A stretch of DNA of 64,000 bases from Phyllobacterium trifolii (GCF_014192095.1 NZ_JACHXN010000021.1:32236-96235); one strand, 5' to 3'; shown: positions 18,786 through 27,671, numbered from the stretch's first letter. Notes: generated from the sequence alone by a model not told the origin. Made by a program: numbers and translations.

Positions 18786-20078
18786 ATGACGGATGAGACA
18801 ATCTCCATATCTTTCGGTCGGGGCCACCTGTCCCTAAGGCTGCCGGGGATCGCGAGACCGACGATCATCCGCAAACAAGCCTTGCCGAAGATTGCCGATC
18901 AGCCGGCCGCCATTACAGCGGCTCTGAACGAGCCGATCGGATCGCCACCGCTGGCCGAACTTGCACGCGGACGCAAAAGCGCATGCATTCTCATCTGTGA
19001 TATCACCCGCCCCGTGCCAAATCGGCTGTTTCTGCGCCCGATGATCGAAACCATGGTCGAAGCGGGGATTCCCCGTGACAAGATTGTTGTTCTCATCGCA
19101 ACCGGCTTGCACAGGCCCAATCTTGGCGATGAGCTTGCCGAACTTGTCGGTGATCCCTGGGTGCTCGAAAACGCACGGGTGGAAAATCACTATGCCCGCA
19201 ACGAGGAAGATCATATCGACCTCGGGCCGACGGTGACGCGGGGAACTCCGGTCAAGCTGGACCGGCGCTTTGTGGAAGCTGACCTGCGCATTGCCACTGG
19301 ACTGGTTGAGCCGCATTTCATGGCCGGCTGGTCTGGCGGACGAAAAGTGATTGCGCCGGGCGTTGCACATCATGAAACCATCCGCACGTTCCATTCGGCC
19401 CGGTTCATGGAAGATCCGCTCGCGGTCCAGTGTAATCTGATCGGCAATCCCCTGCACGAAGAGCAGCTGGAAATCGTCCGGATGCTCGGCGATGTCTATG
19501 GCCTCAACACAGTCCTTGATGAAGATCGCGATCTGGTGTGCGTCAGCTTTGGCGAGATCATAGCGAGCCACGCAGCGGCCGTGGCGTTTGTCAGTGAGGT
19601 TACGCAAATTGCGTCGCCGAGGAAATTCTCGACAATCGTCACGTCATCGGCCGGCTATCCGCTCGACAAGACCTATTACCAGACGATCAAGGGCATGGTG
19701 ACACCGCTCGATATTCTTGAACCGGGCGGCACGCTGATCATCGCCTCGGCGTGTTCGGAAGGATTTGGCTCGGCCGAGTTTCGCCAAGCCCAGGCACGCC
19801 TTGTCGATCTTGGACCCGAGCGCTTTCTTGCGACGTTGACTGCGAAAAACCTTGCCGAAATCGACGAGTGGCAGACCGAGATGCAGTTGAAGCCGATGCG
19901 GCTCGGGCGTGTCGAACTCTATTCCACCGGATTGTCCGGTGATGACCGGACGCTGACAGGCGTTCACATGATTGACGATATCGGCAAGGCCATCGAAAGA
20001 AGCATCGCCCATAGCGGCGATACAGCGGTCGCGATCATCCCGGAGGGCCCCTATGTCGTTCCGCGTTTCGCCGCCTGA
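18786..20078 (+). CDS. larA: LarA-family nickel-pincer-nucleotide racemase/epimerase (DUF2088)
   Basis: A 430-residue LarA-family enzyme. These enzymes use a covalently bound nickel-pincer nucleotide to racemise or epimerise 2-hydroxyacids by hydride transfer. Residues matching the Lactobacillus LarA active site are present: D72 and R75 (CDITRP), H109 (TGLHRP), H177 (EPHF), the cofactor-linking K187 (GGRKVIAPG), H203, and the YQTIKG motif with Q299 and K302. It follows LivF by four bases, so it shares the importer operon. LarB, LarC and LarE genes are downstream. L/D-lactate is one candidate, but LarA relatives also act on malate, 2-hydroxyglutarate, gluconate and phenyllactate, so the exact substrate is open. 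Confidence 0.88.
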   Translation: MTDETISISFGRGHLSLRLPGIARPTIIRKQALPKIADQPAAITAALNEPIGSPPLAELARGRKSACILICDITRPVPNRLFLRPMIETMVEAGIPRDKIVVLIATGLHRPNLGDELAELVGDPWVLENARVENHYARNEEDHIDLGPTVTRGTPVKLDRRFVEADLRIATGLVEPHFMAGWSGGRKVIAPGVAHHETIRTFHSARFMEDPLAVQCNLIGNPLHEEQLEIVRMLGDVYGLNTVLDEDRDLVCVSFGEIIASHAAAVAFVSEVTQIASPRKFSTIVTSSAGYPLDKTYYQTIKGMVTPLDILEPGGTLIIASACSEGFGSAEFRQAQARLVDLGPERFLATLTAKNLAEIDEWQTEMQLKPMRLGRVELYSTGLSGDDRTLTGVHMIDDIGKAIERSIAHSGDTAVAIIPEGPYVVPRFAA

Positions 20079-20082
20079 CCGT

Positions 20083-20835
20083 TCAGCTTTTGCCTCTTCG
20101 GGCGCGGTCACGCAGTTCGACGAAGCGGGCGGAGCTTTTGGTCAGATGCGTTCGAACGGCTTTTTGAGCAGCGCGTTCATCCTGGTCGCGGATCGCCGAC
20201 AGGATCGCGCGGTGTTCGCGCTGCATTCGGGCGACGTGTTTTTGCCGTTCCGCAGTGTCCATCGTGTCGAACCTGACCCATTGGCGCGGGACCATGGCAC
20301 TGCCGAACGTGTCGAAAAGCCGGGCATAGTAAGAGTTCTGGGTTGCGACAAGGATAGCACGGTGGAAGGCGAAATCCTCTTCAGCGCCCGGACAACCGGC
20401 CTGGATGGATTTCTCAAGAGCATCAAGTCTCGACGCCATCCGCTCCACATCGTTTTGCGTGCGACGCCGCGCAGCAAGTCCCGCAGCCTCGACCTCGATA
20501 CCCATGCGCAGTTCGAGGATGCGGAGCACATCGTCGATCGATTCAAGGTCCGTCGGTATGATGGAAAAGGATCTGGGGGTCGGATCGTCCGAAACAAACG
20601 CCCCAAGACCTTGCCTGGTGGTGATAAGGCCTTTGGCACGCAGCGAAGCCAGAGCCTCGCGCACAACTGTGCGGCTGACACCGGTCGCGGTCATGATCGC
20701 CTGTTCGGTCGGCAGACGCTGGCCAGGTGCAAGGTCGCCCGATTCAATCTGTGTGATCAGCGTATCCACCAACCCGCTGCGCAGATTGGGCGTTTGCTGG
20801 ATCGTATTGAACAGCGTGGTTTCCTGCTCCTTCAT
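20083..20835 (-). CDS. GntR-family transcriptional regulator (FadR/FCD type)
   Basis: A 250-residue regulator. Residues 15-80 are a winged helix (PGQRLPTEQAIMTATGVSRTVVREALASLRAKGL), and residues 100-240 are the all-helical FCD ligand domain with the metal-binding pattern of D/H residues (EDFAFHRAI; REHRAIL; VRTHL). FCD regulators usually sense a carboxylate and release DNA when it binds. It is divergent from the dehydrogenase-larC-larE-larB genes and convergent with larA, whose stop is four bases away. It is the likely local regulator of the Lar genes. Confidence 0.9.
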   Translation of the reverse strand: MKEQETTLFNTIQQTPNLRSGLVDTLITQIESGDLAPGQRLPTEQAIMTATGVSRTVVREALASLRAKGLITTRQGLGAFVSDDPTPRSFSIIPTDLESIDDVLRILELRMGIEVEAAGLAARRRTQNDVERMASRLDALEKSIQAGCPGAEEDFAFHRAILVATQNSYYARLFDTFGSAMVPRQWVRFDTMDTAERQKHVARMQREHRAILSAIRDQDERAAQKAVRTHLTKSSARFVELRDRARRGKS

Positions 20836-20885
20836 CGTGTGAAACGACCTTCGTTGGGAATCGCATTGAAAGATCTCATCACAAT

Positions 20886-20899
20886 GTTGCTATCGCAAC
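20886..20899. promoter_or_regulatory. Candidate operator palindrome GTTGCTATCGCAAC
   Basis: Perfect five-base arms (GTTGC/GCAAC) around TATC, lying between the divergent GntR gene and the dehydrogenase gene. It differs from the TTGTACGACAA sites, so it may be the site of this local regulator while the other GntR protein uses the latter. Confidence 0.45.
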
Positions 20900-20957
20900 G
20901 AACGGAAAAAAGCAAAACGGGCGTGGTCCACAGGATCACCGTCCCTGGGAGGACAGT

Positions 20958-21869
20958 ATGAAAGACAGGATCGGTTTCATTGGGCTGGGTAACATGGGGT
21001 CGGGCATGGCCGCTAACCTGCTTGCGAAGGGCTGGCCGCTCACGGTTTTCGCGCATCGCAGCCGCGAGGCACTTGAGCGGCTGGTCAAGGGCGGGGCGAC
21101 CGAGGCTGCGACGCCGAGGGACCTCGCGCTTGCATCGGATGTCGTCATTCTCTGCGTTACAGGTTCGCCCCAGGTCGAACAGGTTCTCAAGGGCGCGGAC
21201 GGATTGCTCGCAGCAGCTAAAGCGCTGTTTATCATCGATTGCTCGACCTCCAATCCCGCTATAACCGCGCAACTGGCAACGGAACTGGCTGCTCAAGGCA
21301 GCATCCTCATCGATGCACCGCTGGCTCGCACGCCGAAAGAAGCAGCGGAAGGTGCGCTTGACGTGATGCTGGGCGGATCCGCAGAAACGGTGGCGCGGGC
21401 AAGGCCAATCCTCGAGGCATTCGCCGCGCGCATCATACACACGGGCCCGACGGGAAGCGGCCACACGATGAAGCTTCTCAACAACTTCCTTTCCATGGGC
21501 TATGCCACGATCTATTCGGAAGCGCTTGCGCTTGGCGCAAAAGCCGGGTTGACGCCTCAAGTTTTCGACAGCGTCATCCGCGGTTCGAGGATGGATTGCG
21601 GGTTCTATCAGGCCTTCTTTGAATTCGTCCTCAACCGCAATGAGAACGCGCAACGCTTTGCCATCGTCAATGCACTTAAGGACATGTCCTATCTCGCCTC
21701 CTTCGCGCAATCGGCTTCGATCGCCAATCCCATCGGCGCGGCTGTGCGCAATTGCTTCGCGACGGCTGTTGCAACCGGGCACGGCGAGGAATTCGTGCCC
21801 GCATTATCCGATGTGGTAGCAGGCCTCAATGGCGTATCGCTGACCGGCCCGGCACCATCTGCCGATTGA
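20958..21869 (+). CDS. NAD(P)-dependent beta-hydroxyacid dehydrogenase (3-hydroxyisobutyrate dehydrogenase family)
   Basis: A 303-residue protein of the HIBADH/tartronate-semialdehyde-reductase family. It has the Rossmann loop GLGNMGSGMAANLL at the N-terminus, a substrate-binding DAPLARTPKEAAEGALDVM segment, and the catalytic lysine in GSGHTMKLLNNF. It leads the unit dehydrogenase-larC-larE-larB, divergent from the GntR gene. It may oxidise or reduce the product of the LarA-type enzyme or a related hydroxyacid. The exact substrate is not readable. Confidence 0.88.
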   Translation: MKDRIGFIGLGNMGSGMAANLLAKGWPLTVFAHRSREALERLVKGGATEAATPRDLALASDVVILCVTGSPQVEQVLKGADGLLAAAKALFIIDCSTSNPAITAQLATELAAQGSILIDAPLARTPKEAAEGALDVMLGGSAETVARARPILEAFAARIIHTGPTGSGHTMKLLNNFLSMGYATIYSEALALGAKAGLTPQVFDSVIRGSRMDCGFYQAFFEFVLNRNENAQRFAIVNALKDMSYLASFAQSASIANPIGAAVRNCFATAVATGHGEEFVPALSDVVAGLNGVSLTGPAPSAD

Positions 21870-21886
21870 CAGGAATTCAGAAGTTC

Positions 21887-23086
21887 ATGGAACTGCATCT
21901 CGATCTTGTTGGCGGCATCGCAGGTGACATGTTCGTTGCTGCCATCCTTGATCTGCGACCTGATCTGGAGACGGGCCTGTTGAGTGCACTGTCATATGCC
22001 CCGATGCTGCAGGGTGTTTCGTGCAGGATCGTCAGCCATGACGATGGCATTTTGACGGGCCGCCGCTTCCTCGTCGAACGGTCAGATCCCGATACAACCC
22101 ACGGACACCATCACCATACGGCATGGCGCGACATTCGGGCGGCGTTATCAGCTTCATCGCTTGACGCAGAAACCACCCGCCATGCCATCGGCGTATTCTC
22201 GCTATTGGCAGATGCCGAGGCGCGCGTGCACGGCACTGCCGCCGGAGCCGTGGAGTTTCACGAAGTCGGCGCATGGGATTCCATCGCCGATATCGTCGCC
22301 GCTGCCTATCTCATCGCCCGGTTGAAAGCGACCCGCTGGACGTCGAGCGCCGCTCCACTCGGTTCAGGCAGAGTGCGCACTGCACATGGCATCCTGCCGG
22401 TGCCGGCACCGGCAGCCGCTCTGCTGCTCGAGGGCCTGCCAACCATAGATGATGGAATCCCCGGCGAACGGGTAACACCCACCGGGGCGGCGATCCTGCG
22501 CTATCTTTGCAAGCAGGAGACGATATCGCCGCAACCACGGCGGCTTGTCGCATCGGGGTTTGGCTTTGGCACGCGCAAACTGCCGGGAATAAGCAATTGC
22601 GTGCGTGTGATTTGTTTCGAGTCCCTCGCAACGGATGTTGCCGGGAGCGATCGGGTCGCGGTTCTTCAGTTTGAAATCGATGACCAGACCGGCGAGGATC
22701 TCGCCCAGGGGATCGAAAACTTGCGAGCCCATAAGGATGTGCTCGATGTGGTCCAGACACCTGTCTTCGGCAAGAAGGGACGGATGATGACCGGCGTGCG
22801 CATTCTGGCAAGGCCCGAGGCGGTCGCGCAGGTCGCAGCTTTGGCCTTCGACGAAACCACGACAATCGGCATTCGTCACGCTATTGTCGACCGCGCGATC
22901 TTGCCGCGCAAAATCGTTGATACAAAGGTGGAGTTCGGTCCCATGCGTGTCAAGCTGGTGAAGCGGCCGAGCGGACAAACCGCGAAAGCGGAGGCCAGTG
23001 ATGTTGGCGATACGGCCAATGCAGCGACGAGGCAAAGACGCAGACAAGCGGCGGAAGCGGCGGCAAAGACGGGAATGAAATCGTGA
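21887..23086 (+). CDS. larC: LarC, nickel insertase for the LarA cofactor
   Basis: A 399-residue protein of the LarC family, which inserts nickel into the pyridinium-bisthiocarboxylate nucleotide using CTP. The N-terminus (HLDLVGGIAGDMFVAAILD) and the HEVGAWDSIADIV and RVTPTGAAILRYL segments are family hallmarks. A histidine cluster (H72, H74-H77) is a likely nickel-binding site. In Lactobacillus plantarum the two halves are joined by programmed frameshifting; here they form one uninterrupted frame. The ATG lies 17 bases after the dehydrogenase stop. Its stop overlaps the GTG start of larE. Confidence 0.92.
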   Translation: MELHLDLVGGIAGDMFVAAILDLRPDLETGLLSALSYAPMLQGVSCRIVSHDDGILTGRRFLVERSDPDTTHGHHHHTAWRDIRAALSASSLDAETTRHAIGVFSLLADAEARVHGTAAGAVEFHEVGAWDSIADIVAAAYLIARLKATRWTSSAAPLGSGRVRTAHGILPVPAPAAALLLEGLPTIDDGIPGERVTPTGAAILRYLCKQETISPQPRRLVASGFGFGTRKLPGISNCVRVICFESLATDVAGSDRVAVLQFEIDDQTGEDLAQGIENLRAHKDVLDVVQTPVFGKKGRMMTGVRILARPEAVAQVAALAFDETTTIGIRHAIVDRAILPRKIVDTKVEFGPMRVKLVKRPSGQTAKAEASDVGDTANAATRQRRRQAAEAAAKTGMKS

Positions 23087-23883
23087 AGAAGACGCTTGAA
23101 GACATACTGGTCAGGTTAAGCCCGCTGACCGTCGCCGTCAGTGGCGGGGTCGATTCAATGACACTCGCAGCGGCCGCACATCGCCTGAGCGGACGTGACG
23201 GCGTGAATATGGTTCACGCTGCTTCGCCCGCGGTGCCACCCGAAGCCACGCAAAGGGTGCGGGATTGGGCAGTCAGGGAAAACTGGGACCTTCAGGTAGT
23301 GGATGCGGGCGAATTCGCCGACGCCAACTATCGCAGCAACCCGGTCAACCGCTGCTTTTTCTGCAAGGGCAATCTCTATGGCACGATCGCCCGATATTCG
23401 AGCCGGCAGATCGTGTCCGGCGCCAATGTCGATGATCTGGGCGAATATCGTCCCGGCCTTGATGCGGCGCGTGATCATGGAGTGCGACACCCTTATGTCG
23501 AAGCTGGAATGGACAAGGACGATGTCCGTCAACTCGCGCGCGGACTTGGACTTGGCGATGTCGCAGAGCTTGCCTCTTCGCCTTGTCTTTCCAGCCGTGT
23601 GGAAACTTCTATTCGGATCGAACCGGAAACACTGGGTTTTATCCATTCGGTGGAGACATTCCTCGCCGAGAAACTCCGGCCACGGACAGTGCGCTGCCGG
23701 GTTCGCAGCAGTGGGGTGGTCGTCGAACTTGACGCAGCAAGCTTGCAATCGCTGACGGTGGCTGACCGCACAGTGCTGGAGACGTCGATCATGTCGTTCT
23801 TGCCCCTCAATCTGGCCGGAAAATCTGTTGCCTTTGCGCCCTACCGGAACGGCAGCGCCTTCCTGCGGACCGGCACATCATGA
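23083..23883 (+). CDS. larE: LarE, sulfur transferase for the LarA cofactor
   Basis: A 266-residue PP-loop ATPase of the LarE family, which adds sulfur to the nickel-pincer precursor. The ATP pyrophosphatase motif SGGVDS is at residues 20-25. Three cysteines are present: C91 and C94 (RCFFCKGNLYG) and C168 (SSPCLSSR). This three-cysteine set is that of the [4Fe-4S]-dependent LarE type known from Thermotoga, rather than the single sacrificial cysteine of L. plantarum. The GTG start overlaps the larC stop, and the stop overlaps the larB ATG (ATGA), so translation is coupled. Confidence 0.92.
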   Translation: MKKTLEDILVRLSPLTVAVSGGVDSMTLAAAAHRLSGRDGVNMVHAASPAVPPEATQRVRDWAVRENWDLQVVDAGEFADANYRSNPVNRCFFCKGNLYGTIARYSSRQIVSGANVDDLGEYRPGLDAARDHGVRHPYVEAGMDKDDVRQLARGLGLGDVAELASSPCLSSRVETSIRIEPETLGFIHSVETFLAEKLRPRTVRCRVRSSGVVVELDAASLQSLTVADRTVLETSIMSFLPLNLAGKSVAFAPYRNGSAFLRTGTS

Positions 23884-24557
23884 CAACGGAAACTGTTCTT
23901 GATTTCGACCGGACCAATCGCATCGGCCTCGATGAAGCGATCTTCTGCGCCGGGAAATCCGTGGAGCAGATTGGCGCCATCCTCGAATTGGCGAAAGCGC
24001 GCGGTGCCGGCTTGCTGCTGACGCGGCTGACGGTGGAAAAGCTGGAAGGTCTCTCCGCCGCGAACCGCGATGCAATTGACTACTGCGCGGTTTCACGCAC
24101 CGGGTTTTTCGGACCGTTAAAACCAATCGAACAACGAGGGGGCATAGCAATCGTCGCCGCCGGCACCTCCGATGCCGGCGTCGCGCGGGAAGCAGAACGA
24201 ACCCTCCGTCATGCTGGCGTCGGGGCGACGGTGATTACCGACGTCGGTGTCGCCGGTCTCTGGCGCCTCACCGAACGATTGGAAGAGATACGAACACATC
24301 CAATCGTCATTGCCGCCGCCGGAATGGATGCGGCCTTGGCCAGCGTACTTGGCGGACTGGTATCAAGTACCATTATCTGCGTTCCGACATCGGTCGGCTA
24401 TGGCGCTGCCGAAGCAGGACGCACCGCGCTTAACGCCATGCTTGCCAGTTGCGCACCCGGCCTCGTGGTCTGCAACATCGACAATGGCTACGGCGCAGCC
24501 AGTGCCGCGCTGCGTATTCTTTCAAGCTATGAACGGTTGCGCCGTTCAGGCGTTTGA
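23880..24557 (+). CDS. larB: LarB, first enzyme of nickel-pincer cofactor synthesis
   Basis: A 225-residue LarB-family protein, related to AIR carboxylase (PurE). LarB carboxylates and hydrolyses nicotinic acid adenine dinucleotide to start the LarA cofactor. The PurE-like motifs IAIVAAGTSDAGVAREAE and AAGMDAALASVLGGL and the final CNIDNGYGAASAA segment are visible. Its start overlaps the larE stop by four bases, and its end overlaps the convergent SDR gene by 12 bases. It completes the larC-larE-larB cofactor set. Confidence 0.93.
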   Translation: MTTETVLDFDRTNRIGLDEAIFCAGKSVEQIGAILELAKARGAGLLLTRLTVEKLEGLSAANRDAIDYCAVSRTGFFGPLKPIEQRGGIAIVAAGTSDAGVAREAERTLRHAGVGATVITDVGVAGLWRLTERLEEIRTHPIVIAAAGMDAALASVLGGLVSSTIICVPTSVGYGAAEAGRTALNAMLASCAPGLVVCNIDNGYGAASAALRILSSYERLRRSGV

Positions 24558-25289
24558 CCAGCCACCATCGACCACAATGGCATTTCCGGTCATGAAGGCC
24601 GAGTCTGCACTAGCGAGGAAAACCACAAGCTCGGCGACCTCTTCGGCGGTGCCCAGCCGGCCCATCGGCTGGCGCGCGATAAAAGCCGACCGCGCGGCTT
24701 CGTAGTCACCCAATGCCCGCATCCGATCATGCAATGAGGGGCTGTCGACCGTTCCAGGGCAGATCGCGTTGGCCCGGATACCTTTGCCGACATAGTCGAG
24801 AGCGACCGATTTCGTCAGGCCGATGACGGCAGCCTTGGTCGTGCCGTAGATGAAGCGGTTGGGCGCCGCGATGATCGTCGAAGCAACCGAGGCCATGTTG
24901 ATGATGGAGCCGCCACCGCGGTCGATCATGCCGGGAAGGAAGGCCCGGATCATCCGGTACATGGCGCGGATATTCAGACTGACGGAAAAATCAAAGGCCT
25001 CCTCGTCGCAGTCGAGGATAGCGCCATGATGGACGAACCCGGCACAATTGAACAGAATGTCAGGTGCCACGGTTTCGGCGGCAAAGGCGGTGATGGCTGC
25101 GGGATCGAGCACGTCCAGTTTGCGGATGCTGACCCCGGTGAGGTCAGTGAACGTATCCAGTTTGGCCTGGTCAAGATCGGTGGCTGTTACCTTTGCACCT
25201 TCGCGTGAAAGTGCCAGGACAGCGGCACGCCCCATACCCTGTCCGGCAGCCGTTACGACTGCCGTCTTTCCCTCAAGCCTGCCTGTCAT
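24546..25289 (-). CDS. Short-chain dehydrogenase, 2-keto-3-deoxy-L-fuconate dehydrogenase-like
   Basis: A 247-residue classical SDR with the TAAGQGMGRA cofactor loop, NCAG strand motif, catalytic Ser in NMASVAS, and YGTTK (Tyr and Lys four apart). The PGTVDSPSLHDRM segment and overall pattern resemble 2-keto-3-deoxy-L-fuconate dehydrogenase and the related BDH2 enzymes. In the non-phosphorylating fucose route it makes 2,4-diketo-3-deoxyfuconate, which a hydrolase splits to pyruvate and L-lactate. It is last in a minus-strand unit with the GntR and flavoenzyme genes. The specific substrate is inferred from similarity and the fuconolactonase-like gene nearby. Confidence 0.82.
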   Translation of the reverse strand: MTGRLEGKTAVVTAAGQGMGRAAVLALSREGAKVTATDLDQAKLDTFTDLTGVSIRKLDVLDPAAITAFAAETVAPDILFNCAGFVHHGAILDCDEEAFDFSVSLNIRAMYRMIRAFLPGMIDRGGGSIINMASVASTIIAAPNRFIYGTTKAAVIGLTKSVALDYVGKGIRANAICPGTVDSPSLHDRMRALGDYEAARSAFIARQPMGRLGTAEEVAELVVFLASADSAFMTGNAIVVDGGWSNA

Positions 25290-25345
25290 TTTAACCGTCC
25301 TTGGAATTGTTGTGTGTGAAGTAGTGCATCTGAAAGCTGATCGTC

Positions 25346-26062
25346 TCAGAGGTCATCGATATGAAGGCCCACACGCCGCGCTGCGCCATTAAGGTGCAGT
25401 TGCATGGCTTCCTGGGCAGCGTTGGCATCGCCGGCTGTAATCGCGTCGAGAATTCGTTTGTGTTCGCCAAGCGTCGTGCTTGCCATATCATCGGAGCCCT
25501 GCTGGTTGCCCGCCGCAAGAATACTCTCGCGCACCCGCTCGGACACGAAGATCAAAAACTGTTCCATGTAACCGTTGCGGGTTGCCGCGACGACAGCGCG
25601 ATGAAATTCGAGATCAGCCTTCAACCAGGCGACACTGCCATAAGGCGCAGTGTTCATTGCCGTCAATGCGCTTTTCATGGCTTCAAGGTCAGCATCGGTC
25701 CGCCGTTCGGCAGCAAGGGCCGCAGCCTTTACCTCCAGTGCACCGCGCAGTTCGAACAGGCTCTTGAAGGCGTCCGCCTGTTGCAGGGCATCATGATCGA
25801 TGGTCAGTACCGAAGAATTCGCGACATCTGCCACAAAGGCCCCGCGTCCTTGCTGGGACCATATTCGGCCCTCGGAACGCAACCGGGCAATAGCCTCACG
25901 CACCACGTTCCGGCTGACGCCGAAGGTGGTGGCAAGCGCCTGCTCGGTCGGCAATTGGTCGCCGGGGTTCAGCCGCCCGTGCGCGATTTCGCGGGAGATC
26001 GAACTGGCCACCAATGTCGAAAGATGCGGCCCGCGATTGACCTTGTCGAGCTTCAACGTCAT
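25346..26062 (-). CDS. GntR-family transcriptional regulator (FadR/FCD type)
   Basis: A 238-residue FadR-type regulator: winged helix at residues 15-75 (PGDQLPTEQALATTFGVSRNVVREAIARLRSEGR) and an FCD domain after residue 95 (ADLEFHRAVVAATRN; LGEHKRILDAI). Its ATG overlaps the stop of the flavoenzyme gene (ATGA), so it is in the same unit. The TTGTACGACAA palindromes at the surrounding promoters fit this subfamily, which makes it the best candidate for the shared regulator, probably self-regulating through the site at 27567. Confidence 0.9.
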   Translation of the reverse strand: MTLKLDKVNRGPHLSTLVASSISREIAHGRLNPGDQLPTEQALATTFGVSRNVVREAIARLRSEGRIWSQQGRGAFVADVANSSVLTIDHDALQQADAFKSLFELRGALEVKAAALAAERRTDADLEAMKSALTAMNTAPYGSVAWLKADLEFHRAVVAATRNGYMEQFLIFVSERVRESILAAGNQQGSDDMASTTLGEHKRILDAITAGDANAAQEAMQLHLNGAARRVGLHIDDL

Positions 26063-27513
26063 CGATCAGCTATACCCCCAATACTTGAATGCGTCCCCAG
26101 AATCCGGCCATCGCTAAGAATGTGCTTTGGATCAAAGGCGTCCTTGAGTCGCCCGGCAATGTCGAGAGTAACCTTATCTGCCCGGTCGAGAAACGCCTTC
26201 TGTTTGACGCGGCCGATACCATGTTCGGCGCTGATCGATCCACTGTAACGGTCTACCACATCGAAGATAATCGTCTCTGTCTCGTGAAAGAGAGCTTCGA
26301 TTGCATCGGGTGTGCTGTTGTGCGGGGGGACGATGTTTAGATGAACGTTCCCGTCGCCGACATGACCATAGGTCACGGCCAAGGCTTCGGGATGGTGCTT
26401 GGCCAGTTCGCCAAGCGTATCTGTGACGAAATCCGCAAGCTTCGAGATCGGCACTGAAACATCCGTCCTCAGATAGCGGCCGCCGCCGCCTTGCGTCTCG
26501 ACCATCGTCTCCCGCAACAGCCATAGCCGCTCGGCTTGCGCTTTGCTGGACGCCACGACGCCATCCACGACGAGGTCCCCGGCATCGCCAAGAAAGTCTT
26601 CGAGGATCGCTTTCAGATTGACCCTGCCGCCGGCGGAAGCCTCGATCAGAACGTAGACAGGGTAGCGCGCGCTCAGGGGTTCCTTCAAGCCGGTACCGGC
26701 ATTCAATGCAATGTCGATGCCGCCACGAAGGATCAGCTCGAAGGCCGTCAGCAAGTCGCTGCATTCACGCCGGGCACGGGCGTAGAGCGACATGGCATCT
26801 TCGACCGACCGCAGGCCCACCAGCGCGGTTTCGACCTGCGTTGGCCGCGGAAAAAGTTTGAACGCGGCAGCGGTAATGATGCCCAGCGTTCCTTCGCTGC
26901 CGATGAACAATTGTTTCAGGTCATAGCCGCGATTGTCCTTGCGCAGCACTTTCAGACCGTTCCACACCCGTCCATCGCCGAGAACGACCTCGAGGCCAAG
27001 TACAAGATCGCGCGTCATGCCATAGCGCAGGACGTTGAAACCGCCCGCATTGGTCGCGACATTGCCGCCGATCCGGCAGCTGCCCTGTGCGCCAAAGGTT
27101 ATGGGCAGCACGCAATCATGCGCTTCGGCAAAGTTTTTGGCTTGCTCAAGGATGCAGCCTGCCTCGACCACCATGGCAAAATCGATGGCGCTGATGGAGC
27201 GCAATTTGTTCAGGCGTTCCAGCGAGATAACGACTTCACCGCCTTGAGGCGCCGCGACAGCAGCGCCCACGAGACCAGTCAGGCCACCCTGCGGCACGAC
27301 CGGGATGCATTCCCTGAAGCAGATCGTCATAAGCGTCGAAACGTCTTCGACGGTGCGCGGACGCGCAACGGCCAATGGCCGACCAAAGTGGTCGCCCGAC
27401 CAGTCACGGCTATAGGAACCCATGTCTGCCTCGGTGGTAAGTAAAATACCCTCTGGCAGCGCTGCGGTCAGCGCAGCGAGCGACTTTCGATCGGAGGGCG
27501 GCAACGCGTTCAT
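26059..27513 (-). CDS. FAD-linked D-2-hydroxyacid dehydrogenase (GlcD/D-lactate dehydrogenase family)
   Basis: A 484-residue flavoenzyme of the VAO/PCMH family. It has the PCMH-type FAD domain (VPQGGLTGLVGAAVA; GAQGSCRIGGNVATNAGG), the GSEGTLGIITAA segment, and at the C-terminal end the metal-ligand motifs GHVGDGNVHLN and EHGIGRVKQ. The family oxidises D-lactate, glycolate or D-2-hydroxyglutarate. The start is set at MNALPP. It is divergent from a glyoxalase I gene, whose route yields D-lactate, which favours D-lactate as substrate. It heads the unit with GntR and SDR. Confidence 0.88.
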   Translation of the reverse strand: MNALPPSDRKSLAALTAALPEGILLTTEADMGSYSRDWSGDHFGRPLAVARPRTVEDVSTLMTICFRECIPVVPQGGLTGLVGAAVAAPQGGEVVISLERLNKLRSISAIDFAMVVEAGCILEQAKNFAEAHDCVLPITFGAQGSCRIGGNVATNAGGFNVLRYGMTRDLVLGLEVVLGDGRVWNGLKVLRKDNRGYDLKQLFIGSEGTLGIITAAAFKLFPRPTQVETALVGLRSVEDAMSLYARARRECSDLLTAFELILRGGIDIALNAGTGLKEPLSARYPVYVLIEASAGGRVNLKAILEDFLGDAGDLVVDGVVASSKAQAERLWLLRETMVETQGGGGRYLRTDVSVPISKLADFVTDTLGELAKHHPEALAVTYGHVGDGNVHLNIVPPHNSTPDAIEALFHETETIIFDVVDRYSGSISAEHGIGRVKQKAFLDRADKVTLDIAGRLKDAFDPKHILSDGRILGTHSSIGGIADR

Positions 27514-27566
27514 TTCAGGTTCTCCGCGCGAGCAAAAACAACTGGACAACTATCCCTGTTGCCATG

Positions 27567-27577
27567 TTATCATACAA
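27567..27577. promoter_or_regulatory. Near-consensus FadR-type operator TTATCATACAA
   Basis: One half-site is perfect (ACAA) and the other has G to A (TTAT for TTGT). It lies in the divergent region between the flavoenzyme unit and the glyoxalase gene. Confidence 0.45.
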
Positions 27578-27671
27578 CTATGGTTGGGAACTTCAAGCGG
27601 CGCAGCCTTGCCTTTTGCCAATTGTTGTTGAAAATCAAACCAAAGCGATCATCTACAGGAGGAAGAACACC

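Noticed and set aside
26536..27444. Plus-strand open frame of 302 codons
   Set aside because: Antisense to the FAD-linked dehydrogenase, with no family similarity.
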